The position numbers were made by a program, and so were the translations under genes. DNA of 64,000 nucleotides from Candidatus Binatia bacterium (GTDB lineage: Bacteria > Desulfobacterota > Binatia > UBA1149 > JAJCZL01). The notes under the pieces were generated by a model. That model ran no database searches, was not told where the DNA came from, and saw nothing but the letters and a program-made list of their open reading frames with translations. How positions within the stretch are numbered: the first letter of the stretch is position 1; each line of letters begins with the position of its first letter. Positions 53,332 to 63,803 of this stretch are shown here, piece by piece. Location: contig JANQEO010000151.1 of the NCBI GenBank assembly GCA_028278325.1, positions 62,001 to 126,000 on the forward strand. The letters are read 5' to 3'.

Positions 53332-55055
53332 GGCGCGCTCGCTTCGGGCTCACCACCGTTTTCTCCGCCTAAGGCGCTGTCGAGCTTCTCGACGATGGTG
53401 CTGATCGCGCTCGCTCCGCGCTTGAGTATGCCTCCGGTCGTGGAGGCGGTTTCTTTGAGGAGTCGGCCGGTTGCGTCGGGGATCAGATTAACGGCCGTGT
53501 GCGAGAAAGCCTTGGTCGCGATGGTGGTTTGCGGATCCCCGTACTGGCCGGACAGCTCGATCGGGATGTAGGTCCAGCCGTCCTTGTCTTCCACGTAAGG
53601 TAGAAGGATGCCCTTGGAGAACAGCTCTCTCGCCCCACCGGGATGAATGCCCGCCCAAAGCTCCGCACTGAGCTCGGCATCGAAGCCTACCTGTCCCGTC
53701 AGCAACACCCGGCCCCTCGGGCCGCCGATGTGGACTCGATCGCTCGACACCACCCGTTCGTCGACGATGAACTTCCCTCCGGAGTCTTGCACCTCGAGAT
53801 CGACCAACTCACGGATCGCGGTCAACTCGGCAATCTCGGTGAGCAATGGCGTGCGCCTCAGTCTGCCGTCGTCGAGGCGCGCCTCGCCTTCGACGTAGAG
53901 GTTGTCCAAAAAGACGTCCAGTAGAGTTCCTGCGCCGGCGAATTGCGCGTCGGCGCTGAAGTCGCCTATCCAAACGCCGAACTCGTCGGGCAGGTAAGGC
54001 GCCAGAAACTCCTTGGCCTGGGCATCGGACAGACTGGCGGTGGCGTGATAGGCGAGTCCGGGTTCACCTATGTCGAGACCGCCGCTCGCGAACAGAGCGC
54101 CTTCCGCTACGGTTGCGGTGATCGACGAGACGGCGAGATTGTTGTCGACGAAATCGGCGTCGATGCGCACGTCACGAAAGACTTGCTTCAATGACTCTAC
54201 CCGGTCCACGGCCAAGCGGCCGTACATCCGCGGCAAGGCCGCGGTGACCGCCGGTAGATCCTCGATACGGTCGGGGGCGTCCGGCGGTTGGGGGTTGAGG
54301 CCGTCGATGACCTCCATGACGTTGACGCGATCGGCATGCGCGTCGAAACGCAGCGAGGGCTCTTGCAGGTCGACGGTCACGCGGGACGCGAGTGTGATCT
54401 CGGGCCTGCCGGTGAACGACAGTATCGTTTCGACATCGAGATCGAAGGGTTCTGCGAAGTTGATGTCGGAGGCGTCGATGTCGATGGACCTCACCACTAG
54501 TTCGAAGGGCAGGCCCCCGTCCCGGTCTTCGTCACGGTAGAAGAAGGTGGCGTTCTCGATGCTCAGCCTGCGAATCATGGTGCGGGAGTCGGCCAGAGCT
54601 CGCGGCTCGGCGGTCTCGGCCTTGCGTGGTCCGAAACGATCGAGGGAAGCGAGGTTCGAGCGTCCGTCGGCGGCTGTATGCAGGACGATGACGGGTGCCA
54701 CCAGCCGCAGCTCGTCGATCACGAAACGGCCCTGAAGCAGTTGTGAGAGGTCCAACGACAACACCAGGGTGTCGATGGACACGAAATCGCCCAGCCGCTG
54801 CCGCCTGAACCTACGATCCTCGGAAATGGTCAGGCCGTCGAGGCGGAATCCGTCCACGCCGAAACCGAAATCGTGGAACTCCACATCGCGGCCGAGGGTG
54901 GCCTCTATGGCAGGCATTAAATTGGCGTCGATCCACTGCGGTGTCGCCCAGTAACGAATTACGATCGCCGGGATCACGACGGCCAGTGACAGGCACAGCA
55001 CCGCCGCAGCAGCGATAATCTTGAGAACGATGCGTTTGGGCGAGAAGTTACTCAC
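53316..55055 (-). CDS. AsmA-like / DUF748 envelope protein
   Basis: 579 aa. One N-terminal membrane helix (ALSLAVVIPAIVIRYWAT region, residues about 12-35), the rest periplasmic and beta-rich. Blocks FRLDGLTISEDRRFRRQRL, FVSIDTLVLSLDLSQLLQGR and FVIDELRLVAPVIVLH are the DUF748/AsmA N-terminal pattern. Proteins of this group form bridge-like lipid channels or aid outer membrane assembly. The last 60 residues hold a polar helical tail. Divergent from a DUF255 lipoprotein gene. Confidence 0.8.
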   Translation of the reverse strand: MSNFSPKRIVLKIIAAAAVLCLSLAVVIPAIVIRYWATPQWIDANLMPAIEATLGRDVEFHDFGFGVDGFRLDGLTISEDRRFRRQRLGDFVSIDTLVLSLDLSQLLQGRFVIDELRLVAPVIVLHTAADGRSNLASLDRFGPRKAETAEPRALADSRTMIRRLSIENATFFYRDEDRDGGLPFELVVRSIDIDASDINFAEPFDLDVETILSFTGRPEITLASRVTVDLQEPSLRFDAHADRVNVMEVIDGLNPQPPDAPDRIEDLPAVTAALPRMYGRLAVDRVESLKQVFRDVRIDADFVDNNLAVSSITATVAEGALFASGGLDIGEPGLAYHATASLSDAQAKEFLAPYLPDEFGVWIGDFSADAQFAGAGTLLDVFLDNLYVEGEARLDDGRLRRTPLLTEIAELTAIRELVDLEVQDSGGKFIVDERVVSSDRVHIGGPRGRVLLTGQVGFDAELSAELWAGIHPGGARELFSKGILLPYVEDKDGWTYIPIELSGQYGDPQTTIATKAFSHTAVNLIPDATGRLLKETASTTGGILKRGASAISTIVEKLDSALGGENGGEPEASAPQVDR

Positions 55056-55176
55056 GGTCCGTGGTTCGATCCTGCGTCAGGCCTGCAAGTTCTGAACCAC
55101 TGTCTTAACACTTGCGAAGGCACCGGCCTTGGATAGTGTAGTACGGGTGGCTGTAACTCTCGACACGCGTAGGTCG

Positions 55177-57531
<2,355 letters not shown>

Positions 57532-57576
57532 CGGATAGCCGCGGCCGGCAACATTCCGGCGGGACCTTGCCGCGTG

Positions 57577-58590
57577 CTAGGAAAGTGCTCCGCCGCAGCT
57601 CGAGCCGGTGCCTGCCGTGCAGCCGAAACAGTGAGATGCGGCGGTCACGGCCAAGCCTGACAGGTCGGACAGGCGCTCGACGTCGCACACGCTGAGGGCG
57701 CGGCCGCGCCCGTCTCTGAGAGGAATCTCGAGCATCTGGTTGAAATCGCAGTCGTAGAGCTTCCCGTCCCAGCCGACGCTGACGAGGTCCCGGCACATGA
57801 GTCCCTCGATCGTATCGGGATTGAAATGATTGACGAGCAAGCCCATGTAGCGCTCGTAAGCGCCAGTGCGGTGCAATTGATCCGCGAAACGGCGGATCGG
57901 CATGTTGGTAATCGTCAGCAGGCGGTCGAACTCGATACCGAAAAGATTGCGCAGTTCTTCCTTGTAAGAACCTTCCAGCTCGGCCTGACGTGGCGGCAGT
58001 TCGGCGCCGACCGGGTTGTAGACGAGGTTGAGAGTCAGACCCGAGCCGGGATCGCCGTAGCCGATGGCGTTCAGGCGTAGCAGGGCTTCGATGCTCTTGT
58101 CGAACACACCGACACCCCGCTGGCGGTCGACGTTGTCGGCGCTATAGCAGGGAAGGGAGCAGACGAGTTCCGCCTGATTGTCCTTGTAGAACTCGGGCAA
58201 CCATTCCATCCCGTCTTCGAAAAGAACCGTCAGGTTGCAACGCACCAGCACCGATAGCTCGCTCTCGCGCGCCCGCTCTACGAGATAGCGGAACGACGGA
58301 TTCAGTTCGGGCGCGCCACCGGTCAGATCCATGGTGTCGAGAGCGCTGCTGCCGGCGAGTGCGGCTACCGCTTCTGCAGTCGCCTCCGTCATGATCTCGG
58401 TCCGTCGAGGACCGGCGTCGACATGGCAGTGGTGGCAGGCTTGATTGCAGAGCTTGCCGACGTTGACCTGTAGAGTCGTCACTTCTCTGCGGCGCAACGT
58501 CGCGAAACCCGCACGCTGAAGAGCGGCTTCGAAGTCGTAGCCGGGTTGCGCGGATATCTGGGCAGCGGTGGCTGAACGCGGGGGGGTCAC
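57577..58590 (-). CDS. arsS: Arsenosugar biosynthesis radical SAM protein ArsS
   Basis: 337 aa. Radical-SAM motif KLCNQACHHCHVDAGP with CxxxCxxC, TGGAPELNPSF, and the family's C-terminal cysteine block CFGCTAGTGSSCGG near the end. ArsS attaches the adenosyl group to dimethylarsenite in arsenosugar synthesis. No ArsM or other ars gene is next to it. Divergent from the ECF sigma gene. A good match to the known family length. Confidence 0.92.
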   Translation of the reverse strand: MTPPRSATAAQISAQPGYDFEAALQRAGFATLRRREVTTLQVNVGKLCNQACHHCHVDAGPRRTEIMTEATAEAVAALAGSSALDTMDLTGGAPELNPSFRYLVERARESELSVLVRCNLTVLFEDGMEWLPEFYKDNQAELVCSLPCYSADNVDRQRGVGVFDKSIEALLRLNAIGYGDPGSGLTLNLVYNPVGAELPPRQAELEGSYKEELRNLFGIEFDRLLTITNMPIRRFADQLHRTGAYERYMGLLVNHFNPDTIEGLMCRDLVSVGWDGKLYDCDFNQMLEIPLRDGRGRALSVCDVERLSDLSGLAVTAASHCFGCTAGTGSSCGGALS

Positions 58591-58656
58591 CGGGGGTTTT
58601 CTAGCACTTGCCCGTCGGGCCGGACAGCGCAGCCTCCGCCGATGGCAGGGAAGAGG

Positions 58657-58701
58657 GGGGTCCCGGCGCGTCTGTGCGGACTTTTCTTTCGCCGGGACCC
58701 C
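58657..58701. repeat. 12-bp perfect inverted repeat
   Basis: GGGGTCCCGGCG (58657-58668) and CGCCGGGACCCC (58690-58701) with a 21-base loop that contains CTTTTCTTT. In RNA it would be a very stable stem; no T-run follows directly, so it is not a plain terminator. Confidence 0.75.
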
Positions 58702-58742
58702 GACGCCGGAGGCGGGGGGGTGCCCCCGGGGTCAATCCTATG

Positions 58743-58810
58743 AATCAGGCTGATATCGAGCCCTACGCCGCTTGCCGGGGAAAGTTACATGGAGTTCCGA
58801 AAGCCTGATT
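58743..58810. repeat. 9-bp perfect inverted repeat
   Basis: AATCAGGCT (58743-58751) and AGCCTGATT (58802-58810), 50 bases apart, in the leader before the ECF sigma gene. Confidence 0.55.
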
Positions 58811-58882
58811 GCCGCGTGCCGGCGGCTGGCATACGCTTTGAGCCTCCGGGATGCCGTCTGCGCGGGTCGTCCAGCATCGCCG

Positions 58883-58907
58883 GTAACCGTTAGTGCCCCA
58901 CTACGTA
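58883..58907 (+). promoter_or_regulatory. Candidate ECF-type promoter of the sigma operon
   Basis: GTAACC (58883-58888), 15 bases, CGTA (58904-58907). Caulobacter SigF, partner of NrsF, uses GTAACC with CGAA 16 bases on, so this looks like an autoregulated promoter. Confidence 0.55.
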
Positions 58908-58939
58908 GTAATAGGCGTACCAGCAAGGGTGTGCCCGTC

Positions 58940-59473
58940 GTGAAGGGGACCGACCAGTGGTCGGCTCTCATGGCCGCCGCCCAGCGAGGCGACGAGGAGG
59001 CCTATCGCGTTCTGCTCGAGTCGATACAGCCGGTGATTTTTCGCTACGCGCGCCGCCGGCTGAGCTCGGACGCGGCCGCCGAGGACGTCTGCCAAGAGAC
59101 TCTGCTCACGATGCACAGGGTTAGACATACTTACGAGCCGCAGCGCCCTTTCGAGCCGTGGATGTACTCGATCGCCAAGAGCCGCTTGATCGATCATCTG
59201 CGCAAGCAACGTCGCCTGCAGGCCTGGGAGCTGGCCACCGAGACACTACCTGACGTTGCCGACGAGCCCGTCGGGAGGGGAGTGGACCGACTCGTCGAAG
59301 CCATCGAGGCTCTTCCGGAAGGTCAGCGAGAAGCCTTCGAGATGCTGAAGCTCGAGGGGCTGAGTACCGAGGAGGCGGCCGAAAGGGCGGGCGTGTCGGT
59401 TTCGGCTCTCAAGGTCAGGGCGCACAGGGCCTATACTGCGCTGAAGCAGGCGCTCGCTTCGGATCGTGACTAG
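58940..59473 (+). CDS. ECF RNA polymerase sigma factor (SigF/ECF16-like)
   Basis: 177 aa from the GTG at 58940, with AAGGG 10 bases upstream; a GTG at 58931 is also possible, and the longer frame covers the promoter. Sigma-2 region (EEAYRVLLESIQPVIFRYAR, AEDVCQETLLTMHRVRHTYE, PWMYSIAKSRLIDHLRK) and sigma-4 region (LPEGQREAFEMLKLEGLSTE, GVSVSALKVRAHRAYTALKQ). The gene overlaps or abuts an NrsF-type anti-sigma gene, the organisation of the ECF16 group. Likely controls an oxidative or metal-stress regulon. Confidence 0.9.
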   Translation: MKGTDQWSALMAAAQRGDEEAYRVLLESIQPVIFRYARRRLSSDAAAEDVCQETLLTMHRVRHTYEPQRPFEPWMYSIAKSRLIDHLRKQRRLQAWELATETLPDVADEPVGRGVDRLVEAIEALPEGQREAFEMLKLEGLSTEEAAERAGVSVSALKVRAHRAYTALKQALASDRD

Positions 59474-59477
59474 AGAC

Positions 59478-60161
59478 ATGGACAAGCAAACCGAGACCAG
59501 GGAGTTGGTCAACCGCCTCGTCGGGGATCTCCAGCCCGTAAAACCCCTGCGCCTGGCACGTTTGTACGCCGCATGCCTGCTGGTTCAGCTCGGCGTCGGC
59601 TTCGTCGCTTCCTGGTATCTCGGTTTCCGCGCCGATCTCACCGAACGCCTCGACGATGCCAGCTTCCTGATCATCGTCGGCAGCCTCGTCCTGAGTGCCG
59701 CAGTTTGCACGATCGTAGCCGCGCGCAGCGCAGTGCCCGGCCTCGGCGTCAAGCGCGGGATTTCTGCCGCATTGGTGATGGTCCCTCTGATCCTGGCCGC
59801 GAGCGTCGCCCTGTCGTCGCCTTGGGGCGGGGTCTGGCAAGGTTGGGCGGTGCTGCTGAAGGGCGGCCACATGTGCATGCAGAAGATCGCCTTGGTCGCG
59901 GTGTTGCCTTGGTTCATCATGCTCGCCGTTCTTCGAAAGGCCGCACCTCTGCGGGAGTACGCGACCGGGATGTTCATCGGTCTTGCCTCCTTCCTCATCG
60001 GAGCGACGGTGGTGGAGCTGGCTTGTGATGTAACCGACCACTACCACCTCATGTTCGCCCACTATTTGCCCGTCACGTTGGGAGCCGTCGTGGTTGCGAG
60101 CATCTCCGCCGCCGCGCTGCGTTCCCGTGCCGTGCAGGGGCCGCGCGACAAACAGGCTTGA
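59478..60161 (+). CDS. NrsF-like (DUF1109) membrane anti-sigma factor
   Basis: 227 aa from the ATG at 59478; a GTG at 59466 overlaps the sigma stop and could also serve. About six membrane helices after a 25-residue cytoplasmic N-terminus. Two cysteines 50 residues apart, C133 (GGHMCMQ) and C183 (ELACDVTDHYH), lie at nearly the same positions as the two cysteines that NrsF of Caulobacter uses to sense metal stress. It is expected to hold the sigma factor at the membrane until signalled. Confidence 0.88.
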   Translation: MDKQTETRELVNRLVGDLQPVKPLRLARLYAACLLVQLGVGFVASWYLGFRADLTERLDDASFLIIVGSLVLSAAVCTIVAARSAVPGLGVKRGISAALVMVPLILAASVALSSPWGGVWQGWAVLLKGGHMCMQKIALVAVLPWFIMLAVLRKAAPLREYATGMFIGLASFLIGATVVELACDVTDHYHLMFAHYLPVTLGAVVVASISAAALRSRAVQGPRDKQA

Positions 60162-60199
60162 ACGCCCGAGACGCGGCGAAGAGCTGTCGCCGGCTTTGA

Positions 60200-60214
60200 T
60201 GATATTGAAAGTCA
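60200..60214. promoter_or_regulatory. Fur-box-like site upstream of the ferritin-like gene
   Basis: TGATATTGAAAGTCA matches 11 of 15 of the Fur consensus. It is 13 of 15 identical to the site at 61080-61094. An outer inverted repeat TGATATTG (60200-60207)/CAATATCA (60230-60237) is also present. Confidence 0.5.
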
Positions 60215-60247
60215 AAGTCGAATAATCAGCAATATCAACAACTTAGC

Positions 60248-60277
60248 TTGACTCGCGCCGCCGCGCTGCGGTATTGT
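60248..60277 (+). promoter_or_regulatory. Promoter of the ferritin-like gene
   Basis: -35 TTGACT (60248-60253), 18-base spacer, -10 TATTGT (60272-60277). The Fur-like site is upstream of the -35, a position compatible with activation as well as repression. Confidence 0.5.
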
Positions 60278-60309
60278 TCGGGCTGGCCTGGCGGCCGAGG
60301 AGGTAAGGT

Positions 60310-60765
60310 GTGAGCAAGTCCAAAGTCATCAACGCCCTCAACAAGGCTATCGCTCTGGAGAACGCGGCGACTCTTCAATACCAGCAGCAGTCCATGCTCG
60401 TGCGTGGCCTATGGCGCCAAGTTTACTCGGACTTCTTCGCTCACCACAGCACGGAAGCACTGTCGCATGCGAAACGCTTCGGCCAAAAGGTCGTGGCGCT
60501 CGGCGGTATTCCAACCGTGGAGGTCGCCGAGATTCACCAGTCGACCGAGATCGAAGAGATGCTCGCCCACGCCCTCGACCTCGAGGAAAAGGCGCTGGCC
60601 GCTTACCTCAAGGCCCTCGACGCCGCCAAGGGCGACGTGGCCCTGTGCAACATGCTCGAGGATCAGATCGAGTCGGAACAGGCTGACGTCGAAGAGCTGC
60701 AGCTGCAGCTCGACATGGTCAAGAGCGGCTCCGTAGATAAGGTGGTGAACCTGCGCCGGTCTTAG
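60310..60765 (+). CDS. Ferritin-like (bacterioferritin-superfamily) protein
   Basis: 151 aa with a GTG start and GGAGGT upstream. Four-helix ferritin fold: E17 and Y24 (LENAATLQYQQQ), E49 and H53 (STEALSHAKRFG), the GGIPTVE loop, E92/E93 (LDLEEKALAAY). The last ligand pair is ESEQADV near residue 121, with Asp where the ExxH His would be, so the diiron site is altered. Not a typical storage ferritin; might be an iron- or redox-linked variant. Two Fur-like sites flank it. Its stop overlaps the convergent gene by 4 bases. Confidence 0.8.
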   Translation: MSKSKVINALNKAIALENAATLQYQQQSMLVRGLWRQVYSDFFAHHSTEALSHAKRFGQKVVALGGIPTVEVAEIHQSTEIEEMLAHALDLEEKALAAYLKALDAAKGDVALCNMLEDQIESEQADVEELQLQLDMVKSGSVDKVVNLRRS

Positions 60766-61058
60766 GTACCGGTCTTTCGACCGACGCGGCGCGAACGTGA
60801 ACGGCGGCGGCTGCCTACGGGCAGTGAGATGACGTTGTCGGGCGTTTCGGCCGTGGCCGGTGTCGCCGACTCGAGTAGGGAGCTGACCAGGGACTGGACG
60901 CTTTCCAGATCCACCCTCACCGTCCCCTGGGTGAACCACCCGACACCCCGTCCGTAACAGAGGCTTCGAAGCTCGGCGTAGCGCTCGTCCACGCGCACGA
61001 CCTCGATCATCCTGTTCTCGTCGTCCTGGGGTATGACGGCTATGGTTTCCTCTGCCAT
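60762..61058 (-). CDS. Small conserved-looking hypothetical protein
   Basis: 98 aa. An N-terminal compact part of about 55 residues (IAVIPQDDENRMIEVVRVDE, GVGWFTQGTVRVDLESVQSL) and a strongly basic tail (GSRRRSRSRRVGRKTG). I do not recognise a family. Its promoter region carries a Fur-like site closely matching the one upstream of the convergent ferritin-like gene, so both may be iron-controlled. The basic tail could bind nucleic acid. Confidence 0.6.
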   Translation of the reverse strand: MAEETIAVIPQDDENRMIEVVRVDERYAELRSLCYGRGVGWFTQGTVRVDLESVQSLVSSLLESATPATAETPDNVISLPVGSRRRSRSRRVGRKTGT

Positions 61059-61079
61059 CGATCCCAGGATAATCGATTT

Positions 61080-61094
61080 TGACTTTCATTGTCA
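61080..61094. promoter_or_regulatory. Fur-box-like site upstream of the small hypothetical gene
   Basis: Read on the minus strand, TGACAATGAAAGTCA matches 11 of 15 Fur consensus positions, and outer TTTGAC/GTCAAA arms are perfect. With flanking bases it shares TGAAAGTCAAA and TCGA with the 60200 site. Confidence 0.5.
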
Positions 61095-61204
61095 AATTCA
61101 TTGTGAATAGACCCTGAACCGGCTCTCCGCGGCGACCTGAAGGGCCCCGCAAATCCTTGAAAGACTTGACTGAGCCGGGGCGGCCGCTAAAGCCTCTAGT
61201 CACT

Positions 61205-61975
61205 ATGGATCTCAAGGGTAAGGCAGCTTTGGTTACGGGGGGAGGGGTCGGTGCGGGCCGCGCCATCGCGTTGGCGCTAGCCGCGGCCGGCTGCGACGTA
61301 GCGGTCAACTACAGCAAATCTCAAGCGGAAGCCGATCTGACTGCGGCCGACGTTCAGGGTTTGGGTGTGCGCGGCATGGCCGTGCAAGCGGACGTCCGAG
61401 ATGACGGTGAGGTCAGGAACATGGTCGAGAGAGCCTGTTCGACTTTCGGGCGTCTCGACGTGCTGATCAACAACGCCGGTGTCACATCCTTCATAGACCA
61501 CGCCGACCTCGAGGGCGTAGGCGAGGAAGACTGGGACCGCATACTCGGAACCAATCTCAAGGGCAGCTTCTACTGCGCGCGGGCGGCGGCGCCGGCCCTT
61601 CGCGAGGCGGGCAACGCCGCCATCGTCAACATATCGAGCATCGCCGGTGTGTACGGAATCGGCAGCTCCATTCCCTACTGTGCTTCCAAGGCCGCTCTGA
61701 ACAGTCTCACGATCACGCTTGCCCGCGCACTAGCGCCCGAGATTCGCGTCAACGCCGTGGCGCCCGGCTACATCGACACCCGCTGGTGGAAAGACCGTGA
61801 CAACTACGAGGCCATCAAGCAGATAGCCGAACAGTCCACTCCTCTGAAGCGCGTCTGCTCGGCCGAAGATGTCGCCGGCATGGTGATGGCGATGGTTACC
61901 AGTGACGTGGTCACGGGCCAGGTTCTGGTTACCGACGGTGGCATGGGCATAGCGGGAGGACTTCCGGGCCGCTGA
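61205..61975 (+). CDS. SDR family oxidoreductase, FabG-like
   Basis: 256 aa from the ATG at 61205; longer frames start only with TTG. TGGGVGAGRAIA cofactor motif, INNAGVT, ISSIAGVYGIGSSIPYCASK with catalytic Ser, Tyr and Lys, and the FabG-type ending VVTGQVLVTDGGMG. Probably reduces or oxidises a 3-oxoacyl or steroid-type substrate. Four bases before the acyl-CoA synthetase gene, so one operon for lipid or steroid metabolism. Confidence 0.92.
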   Translation: MDLKGKAALVTGGGVGAGRAIALALAAAGCDVAVNYSKSQAEADLTAADVQGLGVRGMAVQADVRDDGEVRNMVERACSTFGRLDVLINNAGVTSFIDHADLEGVGEEDWDRILGTNLKGSFYCARAAAPALREAGNAAIVNISSIAGVYGIGSSIPYCASKAALNSLTITLARALAPEIRVNAVAPGYIDTRWWKDRDNYEAIKQIAEQSTPLKRVCSAEDVAGMVMAMVTSDVVTGQVLVTDGGMGIAGGLPGR

Positions 61976-61979
61976 GCCG

Positions 61980-63788
61980 ATGGGTCTGATCGACAAAGCC
62001 TTCCGAGAAGCAAAGACCCTGTCGGTCCTGCTTCGCACTCTGCGCAGGATGCGGCGCTTGAGCCCGTCGGCAGCTTACACGGTCGCCGACGTTCTCGAGG
62101 AGTGGGCGGACAAGACCCCGGAAGCCGTGGCCCTTCACTTCGAGAAGGACCGTTACACCTACAAACAGCTCGAGGAATCGGCCAACCGGGTTGCGAACTG
62201 GGCCGAGGCCAAGGGCGTCGAGCCCGGCCAAGTCGTGGCGCTCCTCATGGAAAACCGCCCGGAATTCCTTTTCGCCTGGTTGGGATTGGCCAAGGCCGGA
62301 GCAGTTTCGGCGCTGATCAACACCAACCTTCGTCACGGCCAGCTCGTGCACGCGCTTCGCGTCAGCAAAGCCGACACCGTCATCGTGGGTGGCGAACTTG
62401 CCGAAGCCCTGCACGAGGTGCGCAACGACCTGGAATCTCCTTTGAACGTATGGTGCTGGGGCAGGCCGGCGTCGGAGTTGCCGGACAGCGCCGCGTTGGA
62501 CTCTGCGCTTGCTGAAGCGTCGGAGCGCAGGCCGTCGGGCGCAACGAGGGCCGGCGTGAAGTCGGGAGACCCCCTTTTCTACATCTATACATCGGGCACC
62601 ACCGGCAATCCCAAGGCCGCCAAGTTCAGCCACTTCCGTTTTCTCGAGGCCGGCAATGCCTTCGGCACCATGGGCGACATCACGAGCGATGATCGCATCT
62701 ACTGTGTGCTGCCGCTTTATCACACGGCCGGCGGCGTCATCGCTCTGTCCATGTCGTTGATCGCGGGGGCCACCTTCGTCCTCAAGCGCAAGTTCTCCGC
62801 CAGGGCCTTCTTTCCCGACTGCCGCGAGCACGGTGTGACGGTGTTCCAGTACATCGGTGAGCTTTGCCGTTACCTCGTCAACCAGCCGCCCTCGCCGGCG
62901 GACTCCGACCACAGTGTGCGCCTGGCCACCGGCAACGGGCTGCGTCCCGACATATGGGAAGAGTTTCAGGAGCGCTTCGCGATTCCGCGCATCATGGAAT
63001 TCTACGGCGCCACCGAGGGCAACGTCGGCATCATCAATCTCGACAACACCCCCTGCGCGATAGGCCGAGTGCCTCCCTACCTGCGCAACGTGTTCGGTAT
63101 CAAGCTCGTCAAGTTCGACGTAGGGACCGAAGCCCACGTACGCGACGAAAACGGTCATTGTATCGAGTGCGGGCCTGACGAGGTGGGCGAAGCCATAGGC
63201 CGCATCCCCGAAGACAAGGAAGCTCCGATCGGGCGCTTCGAAGGTTATACGACCAAAGAGGAAACCGAGAAGAAAATCCTGCGCGACGTCTTCGACGATG
63301 GCGATGCCTGGTTCCGTACCGGTGACCTCTTGCGATGTGACGCCGAGGGATACTACTACTTCGTCGACCGCATCGGAGACACCTTCCGCTGGAAGGGCGA
63401 GAACGTGGCGACCAGCGAGGTGGCCGAGACGCTGTCACGCTGCCGTGGGGTAGAGGACGTCAACGTCTACGGGGTAACAGTCCCGGGTACCGACGGGCGC
63501 GCCGGAATGGCCTCGCTGGTATGCGGTGAGGAGTTCGACCTGGACGCGTTCTACAGCCACATGGCGGCAAAGCTCGCGCCCTACGCGCGGCCTCTCTTCG
63601 TGCGCATGCAGAAGCAGCTGACCGTCACGGCGACGTTCAAGCACCGAAAGGTCGATCTGGTCGAGCAGGGCTACGACCCCGAGCAGGTCAGCGATCCCGT
63701 CTACTTCCGGGATGACGAAGCGAACAAGTTCGTGCCGGTCGACGGGGAACTCTACGGTCGCATCGTCGGCGGCAACGTTCGCCTATAG
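61980..63788 (+). CDS. FATP-type long-chain/very-long-chain acyl-CoA synthetase
   Basis: 602 aa. Adenylation-domain motifs: P-loop YIYTSGTTGNPKAAKFSH (about residues 200-217), EFYGATEGNVGIINLDN, RTGDLL and FRWKGENVATSEVAETLSR. The FATEGN/GATEGN form and overall length match the fatty acid transport protein branch. Activates long-chain fatty or bile/steroid acids with ATP and CoA at the membrane; an N-terminal hydrophobic stretch is weak. Operon with the upstream SDR. Confidence 0.9.
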   Translation: MGLIDKAFREAKTLSVLLRTLRRMRRLSPSAAYTVADVLEEWADKTPEAVALHFEKDRYTYKQLEESANRVANWAEAKGVEPGQVVALLMENRPEFLFAWLGLAKAGAVSALINTNLRHGQLVHALRVSKADTVIVGGELAEALHEVRNDLESPLNVWCWGRPASELPDSAALDSALAEASERRPSGATRAGVKSGDPLFYIYTSGTTGNPKAAKFSHFRFLEAGNAFGTMGDITSDDRIYCVLPLYHTAGGVIALSMSLIAGATFVLKRKFSARAFFPDCREHGVTVFQYIGELCRYLVNQPPSPADSDHSVRLATGNGLRPDIWEEFQERFAIPRIMEFYGATEGNVGIINLDNTPCAIGRVPPYLRNVFGIKLVKFDVGTEAHVRDENGHCIECGPDEVGEAIGRIPEDKEAPIGRFEGYTTKEETEKKILRDVFDDGDAWFRTGDLLRCDAEGYYYFVDRIGDTFRWKGENVATSEVAETLSRCRGVEDVNVYGVTVPGTDGRAGMASLVCGEEFDLDAFYSHMAAKLAPYARPLFVRMQKQLTVTATFKHRKVDLVEQGYDPEQVSDPVYFRDDEANKFVPVDGELYGRIVGGNVRL

Positions 63789-63803
63789 ATACGTGGGCAG
63801 TCT

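Larger units (their letters stand above)
58591..58939. other. 349-base intergenic region upstream of the ECF sigma gene
   Basis: Holds two inverted repeats (58657-58701 and 58743-58810) and an ECF-type promoter (58883-58907). I see no tRNA or known riboswitch fold. A GC-rich hairpin also follows at about 58711-58730. Confidence 0.6.

Noticed and set aside
58657..58701. Intrinsic terminator of arsS or an upstream gene
   Set aside because: No T-run follows the stem on either strand, and no gene ends just before it.
58743..58810. tRNA gene or known riboswitch
   Set aside because: No T-loop GGTTCRA-type sequence, no acceptor-stem pairing with CCA, and no match I can see to common riboswitch cores.
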